A DNA stretch of 64,000 nt from Cricetomys ansorgei. Lineage: Eukaryota; Chordata; Mammalia; Rodentia; Nesomyidae. The translations under genes were made by a program, and so were the position numbers. The stretch covers positions 62,001 to 126,000 of the forward strand of contig JAMJFZ010000086.1 in NCBI GenBank assembly GCA_026225945.1, read 5' to 3'. Numbering within the stretch: the stretch's first letter is position 1; each line of letters opens with the position of its first letter. Under the pieces are notes generated by a model. It was given only the letters and a program-made list of their open reading frames with translations. It did not search any database and was not told the origin of the DNA. Positions 57,001-64,000 of this stretch are shown one piece after another.

Positions 57001-57570
57001 GGAGAGCAGAGAAAGCACCTTGGGACAATGACTGGGGCTGTGTGAATTTGAGATATCTGTGTTTTCTGCTAGGAAGTCAGGAATGGAGCCCCATCAACTC
57101 TCTCCCTTTCCCAAGCCCCAAAAGTTAGACTGTTGTATGAATACTGTTTTGCATCCCTGCTAAGCCTTTTTGTCTCTATGAGGTCAAGAATTCTAGAACA
57201 TCACTTACCTCAAGAAACTGCAGTTTTCACCAGGGTAACGAGACCTTGGGAGAATGAGCAGTTGGGGTGTCCTGGAGGAAGCAAATTTTCCTTGAATCCA
57301 AACTAAAGTGGTGTTTGCATTACCATGACAATTCTGATTTGGGGTAGTATTTCACCTGGAATGTCGTAAGACATGCTGCTTATAACATATGTCCACTTAC
57401 TGGGACCTCTGCATAACTGCTTACCATAAGAGTCCCAGATTGCAAACCACTCACTATTTTAGGCAATTCTGCATGTGATGTTCTCCCCATCTTGGTAAAT
57501 TGTCTTAGGGATGAAGATTGAAAAGATTCTCATTTTCAAGGATCAGATATACTGTCTAGTAAAATGGCAT
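54100..57570 (+). repeat. Tandem duplication, two units of about 1.8-2.1 kb
   Basis: Unit 1 at 54125-55545 and unit 2 at 55886-57570 match along most of their length. TTTCTCAAC at 54125 matches 55886 (offset about 1762). ATAAGCCACA at 54231 matches 55994. CACCATGAA at 54338 matches 56099. GGACA(A/G)TGA(C/T)TGGGG in the right parts matches at an offset of about 2098. The offset grows because unit 2 carries about 340 extra bases (roughly 56510-56940). No coding frame survives in both copies. The repeat is unidentified. Confidence 0.72.
54585..54782 (+). repeat. AT-rich low-complexity (TAAATA/AATAAA)n
   Basis: Only A and T, with occasional G, in AATAAA and ATAAAAT units. It lies within unit 1 of the duplication. 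Confidence 0.9.
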
Positions 57571-58200
57571 GACAATCCTAATTTCTTACACATTATGAAA
57601 ACTGAATGGAAATCCATTCTTAGGTGGATGAGGATACAGAATTCTGAGGTATAATGTCATTGACACTTGGCCAAAGTCAGAGCTGAGATGCCCCCAGCGT
57701 GGAATAGCAATTCCTGAATTGTACAGGGTGCACTACTCGAAGCTGTGGTCTTGGCCATATTTAATTTTGACATACAAAGCAGTCAGTCTTCCCTGGCGGT
57801 AATGACACAGTGAACCCAGGCACCCAGAAAACATCAAATATTAGAAGTTCAAAGAGGCTATAGTAGTGAAAACACCTACTTCATCACCCAGAAACCATTC
57901 TATGAAATAACTACAGCTTGTGAGAACTAGTACACAATGTCAAACTCATCTTGTCCTCGATACCTCAGAGGCCTTCAGCTTTCTATACAAAGTTGAAAAC
58001 CTTGCATGAGAAGATATTCACAGACTACAGCCTATGTTATCAATGAACCTTGTCTTGGGTTCTAGTGAGAGGTACAATTTAGCATCCAGGACTTGTGTCA
58101 TAGTTTTATTGGAAACATCATCACCAACGTAGAAATGCAGAAATCCACCAATGCAAAAATGCAGAAATAGAAGTTGTTACAGGATATTTTGGAGTCATGA
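57571..58200. other. Non-coding, no feature seen
   Basis: The tail of the duplicated region, with no named repeat or exon. Confidence 0.35.
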
Positions 58201-58204
58201 AAAG

Positions 58205-59990
58205 ACCCAAACATCACAAAGATTCAAAAAGAAATAGAATTATATGCCCATTTCACTCTTCAATATAGATGCAAATGAACTCAATAAAATACTCACAAAG
58301 CACATCCAAGAACACATTAAAAAGATTATTCACGATGATTGAATAGCATTGATCCCAAAGAGGAATAGATGGTTCAATTGAAGAAAATGAGTCAATGTAA
58401 TCCACTGCATAAACAAAATTAATAGAAAAAACTACATGATCTTTCTCACTACAATGTGAGAAAGCTTTTGATAATATCAAACAACCCTTCAAAATAAATC
58501 TAATGGAGCGATTGAGGATAAAAAGCCATACTGAAACATGAAAAGGTAAGTAACAGCAATCCTACTGACAACATCAAATTAAATAGAGGGAAACTCAAAG
58601 CAATTACACTAAAATCAGAAGCAAGACCAGGCTGCTTTCCTCCATTTATAAATATTGAATACACTACTTAAAGTTCTAGCAAGAACAATGAGACAAGAGA
58701 AGGAGATTAAGGGAATATGAATTCACAAGGAAACAGTCAAAGTATCCTTATTTGCAGATGAGATATTATATGAAATGACCTCAAAAACTGGATCAGGGAA
58801 CTCCTATAGCTGGTAAACAACTTCAGTGAAATGACTGCTACAAATAAACTCAAAAAATCTGTAGCCCTCCTATATACAATGACAAATAGAGACAGAAAGA
58901 AATAAGAGAAACAATACTCTTCACAATAGCTACAAATAACATAAGGTATCTTTGGCAACTCTAACCAAGCAAGTGAAAGACTTGAATGACAAAATATTTA
59001 TGTCCTTGAAGAGGGAATTTGAAGATTTCAAAAGATGGAAAGATATCCCACGCTCCTGACTTCGTAAGATTAACATAGTAAAAATGGCCACTGTACAAAA
59101 AGTAATCTAAGGACTCAATGCAACCCCTATCAAAATCCCAATATACTTCTTTAAAGACATTAAAAGGGCAATACACTACTTCCTATATAAAAACAAAAAT
59201 ACTTAGGATAGCTAAAAAAATCCTGAAAAATAAAAGAACTTCAAGAGGTATCAAGATCCCTGATCTTAATCTGTACTACAGAGCCATAGTAATAATAACT
59301 GCATGGTATTGGCACAAAAATAGACTTGATGACCAATGGAACAGAATAAAGGATACAGATATATATCCACACACCTATGGATACCTGATCATTTATAAAG
59401 AAGCTAGAAAAATACAATGACAAAAAGGAAGCAGCTTTAACAAATGGTGCTGGTCTCATTGCATGTCTGAGGTAGAAGAATGCAAAAAGATCCATATCTA
59501 TAACTGAGTAAAAACCTCAAGTCCAAATGAATCTAAGATCTCAGAATAAAACCAGATATACTGAAACTGATTGAAGAGAAAGTAAAGAAATAGCCTTGAG
59601 AGCAGTGGCACAGGAGACAACTTTTTTAACAGAACACTGAAAGGCCAGGAACAAAGATCAAAGATTGATAAGAGGACCTCATAAAACTGAAAAGCTTCTG
59701 TAAGGAAAATGACATTGTCAGCAGGGCAAATCTGAAGCCTACAGAATGGGAAGATATTGACCAATTCCACTTCCAATAGAGAATTAAAATCCAAAATATA
59801 TAAAAAAATGCAAGAATCTACATGTCAACAAATTAAATAACCCAATTAAAAATGGGATGCATATCTAAACATAGAATTCACAAAAGAGGAATCTCAAATG
59901 GCTGAGAAACACTTAAAGAAATGTTCAACATCTTTAGCATCTGGGATTGCTCTCTAAGGGCAATCAACTACTGAGATAAAAGAAAGTTTG
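58205..59990 (+). mobile_element. LINE-1 ORF2 3' part (reverse transcriptase onward)
   Basis: CTCAATAAAATACTCACAAA, CACTACAATGTGAGAAAGCT, CTAAAATCAGAAGCAAGACC, CTCCTGACTTCGTAAGATTA, GCATGGTATTGGCACAAAAA and CAAATGGTGCTGGTCTCATT occur in L1 ORF2 order. The reverse transcriptase metal-binding box reads FADE at 58751-58762 instead of FADD. Stops and frameshifts are frequent; the longest piece is an open frame at 59118-59420. The copy is truncated and inactive. Confidence 0.9.
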
Positions 59991-60642
59991 TATGGGTGGG
60001 GTCTGTAGGTGGTTGAGGGGGGTACAAGATGGAGGTTAGGGCAGGGACAGGTTTAGGGATGCTTGGTAGGCTCAGGCCTATGGAGTACAGATCATGGGGT
60101 CCTCAATGGCACTGCACTGAGACACTTTCCTCCATCCTGGGTGCTAGGAGGGTTTGAAAATGCGTCCAAGATCTAAGGGAATGCTCCAAAAACCCATGAC
60201 AATCTGTTGCATGGAAGAGAGAATTCAGACACAAAATAGACTTATGGGCCAGGGACAGGAATCTCCTCCTTTGTGGCCAAGCAAGGACAGTCTGACTTGG
60301 GCCTGTCCAGAAATCCTGCTGCATTCTACCTTACTCCACACACCAAAGAGACCACTAAAGCTTCCAGGCCAGACTTCGGTATGATGACACTAGTTGGCCA
60401 TGGCCACACCCAAGCTTCTAGGTCAAGGCTCTCTGACAAGAAGGCCCTTCTAGGCTAATGCTGGGCACATACAGCAGTGGGGAAGTGTTGTCACATAGCT
60501 GTGTATACATGGGAAGGTGGCAGAAGCCTCAGGAAGAGGCTCCCACCTCATTTGGGTCCTAGGCATAGAACTGCCTTCCAATATTGCAAAAGAAGACTCC
60601 CTTGATCAACACATGACAAAGCATAATGGCATCTGTGTGTAC

Positions 60643-60839
60643 CTGTGATAATCCAGTTGCTCAGCTCTGACCCGAGTCAGATGGGTCATGAGAAAGGCTA
60701 CCCCAACACTTTCATCTTCTTGCACATGGATCAATGCTGATGACATCAGGAACCTTGCCATCTGGTTCATGTGGATGCTGCCAAACTTTATCCACAGCAG
60801 GAGCCAACAGAAGCCAGGAGCATCCACATACAAATTCAC
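60643..60839 (-). other. Exon-like open segment of unknown gene, copy 1
   Basis: On the minus strand an acceptor (CTGCCTCTTCAG) precedes a 197-base open segment, and a donor (CAG|GTACAC) closes it. It encodes GFCWLLLWIKFG, then MARFLMSS, then ALIHVQEDESVGVAFLMTHL. The frame is open for 150 codons across the region (60606-61058). I do not recognise the protein. Its mix of hydrophobic and acidic helices does not suffice to name a fold. A decayed member of a local gene family is the most cautious reading. Confidence 0.35.
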
Positions 60840-61454
60840 CTGAAGAGGCAGGCATGCAAGACCCTGTTGTAGGGAAAGGATATTTCTAAAAAGAGACCTT
60901 TTATCCCACTTAGCCCATGGCCTATCAGGTAGTGGGCTTATTCCCAACCATAACTGTCTCCTAGGGATTGCTTTGCAACTATTTAGAGCTCCATCCAACC
61001 CAAACCCAGTGAGCACCACTAAGGATACTTGGCTCCTTTTTATTTCTCTAAAGTCCACACAGTGCTCTCAAATATGGGTCATTTTGAGTACTCTGTAGAC
61101 ACATACCTCTTTATGTGTCCAGGGCTAGGCACACATGTAAGTCAGATCTATGGTCACCTAGACACTAGGAAGAATACACATGCCTGACTGATCTCAACAG
61201 GATGTCTGCAGCTTATCTGCACCCCTCACTCCTGCCCTAATCACTGACTTCATACCAAAGCAAAGGCATTGTTCCTTCATCTGTTCTCCCCATTGGACTA
61301 GAACCAAGGAATGCGAGTGAGAGGCCAAAGAGCTGCCATATGAAAGAATGGTTTGTTTGACCACGAAGCTCCAGGCAAATATACCTACAATTTCAAAGTG
61401 ATTTTCCTCTCATTCTATTTCTCTATTTCTCCATCTCTGTATCTTTATCTATCA

Positions 61455-61503
61455 TGTATCTATCTATCTATCTACCTATCCTATCTATCTATCTATCCAT
61501 CTA
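61455..61503 (+). repeat. (TCTA)n microsatellite
   Basis: TATCTATCTATC units with CCTA interruptions lie inside duplication unit 1. Confidence 0.93.
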
Positions 61504-62340
61504 TTACTTTCTGTCTCCTCTCTTTCTTCCTTTGACCTCTCCCTCTATTTTCCCTCTCTCATATATACATTCATAGCCAGAGCATCCAGGACAGATAAGT
61601 CTGTCTGGATACCATATGATAATACCATATTCATTTGGGAAATGCTTTGCACTATCCCACAGGAACCATTTTTTCCATGAGCTGAGAGTCTCCAGAGGCC
61701 CAGCTACATAGGGATGATAGCCCCTAAGACACAAACACATACCCTGCCTCCTGGAGACATTCCTGACATTGATTTCCACCTCTTCCTCTCTCACAATTTC
61801 CTTGAGGTAGCCTCTCTGATGCAAAAAATGGAGGTCCCTCAGAGTGGACCTGATTTGAGTTCTCAGTGGTGCCAATCCAGCCACTTCCAAGGAGTGGTCC
61901 TGTGACATTTGGTCTAATTGACTGAGCCACAAGAAGTCACAGCAATCAAAGGATGAGTCCACACATTATGCCCAAATGAGCTTGTGCTTAAGGTTGGGTC
62001 CGCAAAGGGTCTCCACTACAAAAAATACCTGTCCTTCCCAGACAACTCTGAAGTGACACTGATAGTTCTGGGTCACTGAACAGTACTTGCAGACAAGCTC
62101 AGAATAGAACACAAAAGAAACAAGAGAAAAAAGAGAGAACAGGTGGCAGAAAGAGAGGTGAGAGGGGGAATGAGCATGAAATGGAGGGAGTGAAATGGAA
62201 AAAACTCACAGGACCACAATGGGTATGTGGCCCTGTCATTCTGCCCACAGCTTAGAAGAGATGCTGGCAGTATGTGGGGGACCAAGAAGTGAGATCTGTT
62301 TGCTATTGTTGACCCTCACCTGAAATTTAGGAGCCTGTGG
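61504..62340 (-). other. Interior of duplication unit 1, uncharacterised
   Basis: A 152-codon open frame (61504-61962 minus) and a possible donor (AATTTCAG|GTGAGG, exon side near 62318) lie here on the same strand as the exon-like segment at 60643. I recognise no domain. The frame may contain a further exon of the same unknown locus. Confidence 0.25.
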
Positions 62341-63560
62341 GTGATATTATGTACAGTGGCATGCAGGATAAGTTTTTCTGCCTACACCCAGATGAAGCAT
62401 CAGATGCAGAGTCCACTTGAAGAGAGATCCTCACAATCCCAACAGACACAGCTAACTCAAGACCTGGGAGGCTGTACTTGCTGCTTGCAGTATGACAAAC
62501 ACTATGGCACCTGGCCTGCACTGGGGCAGGACTCAGTCTCCAGGGTCAAGGATCACCTGGACCCTGCTTTTTCCCACACCTCATTTGGGCCAATAAGGCT
62601 GAAGGAGACCCAAGCCAGTCCTGTCTACCCAGGACCAGAGATGCTGCTTAGGGTGCTGGCACTGTACAGAGATGCACAGATACTTGCTGGCAGGATCAGA
62701 AAAACCATTCCACTTAATGACAGTAGTGGACCAAAATGCCAAATAATTCATACTGTGAGACCACTCCCTCTGTCCTTTTATGTGTAAAAATACAACAGCA
62801 ACCACCTGCCTCTAGATTCCAAGAAGCAGCTAACCTTATTTACTAGAATGGGCTAAGAGATGGCTCTCTAGATGCAGTCCACCACAGGGGATCCTAGCAG
62901 GTTATATGGGCATGCAGGTAGGTGAGGGGGTTCCAGATGGGGGTGCAGTGGAGAAGAGGATGGTTGGTAGATTCAGGAATTGTGGGTCAGTCACAGAACC
63001 TAGGACACAGGGGCTCCATAACTGCAATGCCCTGAGCTATTGTACTCAGTTGTGGGTGCTGGGAGGTCCAGAAGGTGCTGCCTAGACCTCCAAGGGAATT
63101 CTCCAGAATATCCATGCCAATCTGCAACACAAGAGAGTAGCCTCAGACACAAAAACAAGGCCATGGGAAACAAGGGCTGGACATAGCCCTCTGGTATCCT
63201 AACCAGGACATCCCAACTTGTGTCTGCCCTGAAAACCTATTGTATTCTCCTTGACTCCATCTACCTGACTGATCACTAAAGCTGCCACTCCAGATTTGGG
63301 TGTGTTGACACTTTGTGACCCTGCCACAACCAATCTTCCAGGTCAAGGCAGCCTGCCAAGAAGGCCCTTTTAGCAGTCCCTGGGGTAGGAAGTCAGTAAG
63401 GTGGTGGTATCACAAAACTCCACATACATAGGAGGAGAGGCAGAAGGCACAACGAAGACAACTACTTGTGTTAATCAGGACTTAGGATCAGAATTGCCTT
63501 TCCACATAGCAGAAGCTTCAGTAATGGACAAAGGACAGAACCGGCGGCATTTGTGTGTAC

Positions 63561-63690
63561 CTGTGAGAATCCAGTTGCACATGTCTAAGCACTGAATCTG
63601 ATGGGTGATGAGAAAGGCTACCAAAAACCTCACATCTTCTTGACAATTAATCCAGGCTGGTTCCTTTAGGTATCCTGCCATATGGGATCA
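63561..63690 (-). other. Exon-like segment of unknown gene, copy 2
   Basis: This is the counterpart of the segment at 60643 in the second duplication unit. The donor CACAG|GTACACA is preserved. The frame reads QEDVRFLVAFLITH where copy 1 reads QEDESVGVAFLMTH. The region upstream differs by indels. It is likely a paralogous, possibly decayed, exon. Confidence 0.3.
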
Positions 63691-64000
63691 GGTAGATGTT
63701 GGCTCATTTTTCCTATAGACACAGGTTGTCCAGGACCCTGTGATGGTGACTAGAATGTGTCTAAAGGAGAAACACTACATCCCACTTGCTGCCTTGCCTA
63801 CCAGGCCATGGGTTTGGTTCTTCAACTAAGGCATTGCCAGGTAGCTATTATGAGATATCTCCAAGTCAGTCCCAACCTATCTCCTCTCCTGAGCCTAACA
63901 ACACCCCACTTCACCCCCAAAAACAGGAACCCCACAGGATAATTGCTTTTCTTTTCTTTCTCTAAATCCTCAAGTCAATCTGAGATTTGTATTATTCTGA

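Larger units (their letters stand above)
59995..64000. repeat. Tandem segmental duplication, period about 2.91 kb
   Basis: Unit 1 (59995-62905) and unit 2 (62906 to the window end) match through many blocks. GTAGGTGG(T)TGAGGGGG is at 60005 and 62914. A CAAGAAGGCCCTT(C/T)TAG block is near 60438 and 63357. TGTGTGTACCTGTGA is at 60634 and 63552. The offset is 2909-2918 bp, shrinking to about 2873 near 63730 through a deletion in unit 2. Unit 2 is cut by the window edge, so more copies may follow. Confidence 0.85.

Noticed and set aside
51600..57570. CRISPR-like array
   Set aside because: Two-copy long diverged duplications in rodent DNA, with no short identical repeats and spacers and no cas genes.
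60643..60839. Assignment of the exon-like segment to a named family (HEAT-repeat, vomeronasal receptor or PRAME type)
   Set aside because: None of the defining motifs could be found by eye; naming it would be a guess.
62341..62787. 148-codon frame on the + strand inside the duplicated region
   Set aside because: It is opposite in strand to the exon-like segment and has no domain. Most of the matching part in the other unit falls outside the window, so conservation cannot be tested.

Overview
The window is nuclear DNA from a muroid rodent. It is crowded with rodent SINEs (B1, B2, B3/B4-type and ID elements), rodent LINE-1 3' ends and a URR1-type DNA transposon. Several B1 copies share a variant spelling, TTGTAACTCTGGCTG, where as I recall it the mouse consensus reads GTGTAGCCCTGGCTG. 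That makes Mus itself unlikely and a related muroid plausible. I see no bacterial, plasmid, phage or CRISPR content.

Only two conserved protein-coding loci can be recognised, both on the + strand. The first is Gpx7, the endoplasmic reticulum glutathione peroxidase 7. Its three exons lie at about 11347-11481, 15435-15689 and 17260-17407, with introns still between them, but it carries at least six independent lesions: two stop codons at the end of exon 1, one in exon 2, a frameshift and a lost splice donor at the end of exon 2, and a deletion near the C-terminus. It therefore reads as a unitary pseudogene. A second, partial copy of the exon 3 acceptor region lies in intron 1 near 14930-15040. 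The second locus is Shisal2a (Fam159a), whose first coding exon is intact at 34814-34995 inside a CpG-rich block. The order Gpx7 then Shisal2a on the same strand matches the conserved mammalian neighbourhood.

Layout. 1-3.4 kb: unrecognised sequence with two diverged local tandem duplications. 3.4-8.2 kb: ID, L2, B1 and B4-like repeats and a deleted ERVL-type endogenous retrovirus with a 3' LTR that is itself split by a B1. 8.2-11.2 kb: non-coding, with ancient L2 and MIR fragments. 11.3-17.8 kb: Gpx7 pseudogene. 17.9-34.3 kb: dense SINEs, simple repeats, an interrupted L1 holding other insertions, an LTR with a TATA box, and a roughly 620-bp purine-rich GGA tract. 34.4-35.6 kb: CpG island and Shisal2a exon 1.

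At about 35.6-36 kb the character of the DNA changes abruptly. The remaining 28 kb is AT-rich, almost free of SINEs (one B1 recognised), rich in L1 3' ends, and contains three separate local tandem duplications (51.6/52.4 kb; 54/56 kb; 60/63 kb). No later Shisal2a exon was seen there. This may be a genuine long first intron in an L1-rich domain or an assembly join; the sequence alone does not decide. The last duplication, with a period of about 2.9 kb, contains on the minus strand an exon-like open segment with preserved splice sites that I do not recognise. It and the decay of Gpx7 are the most interesting points in the window. Repeat boundaries are read by eye and are approximate.
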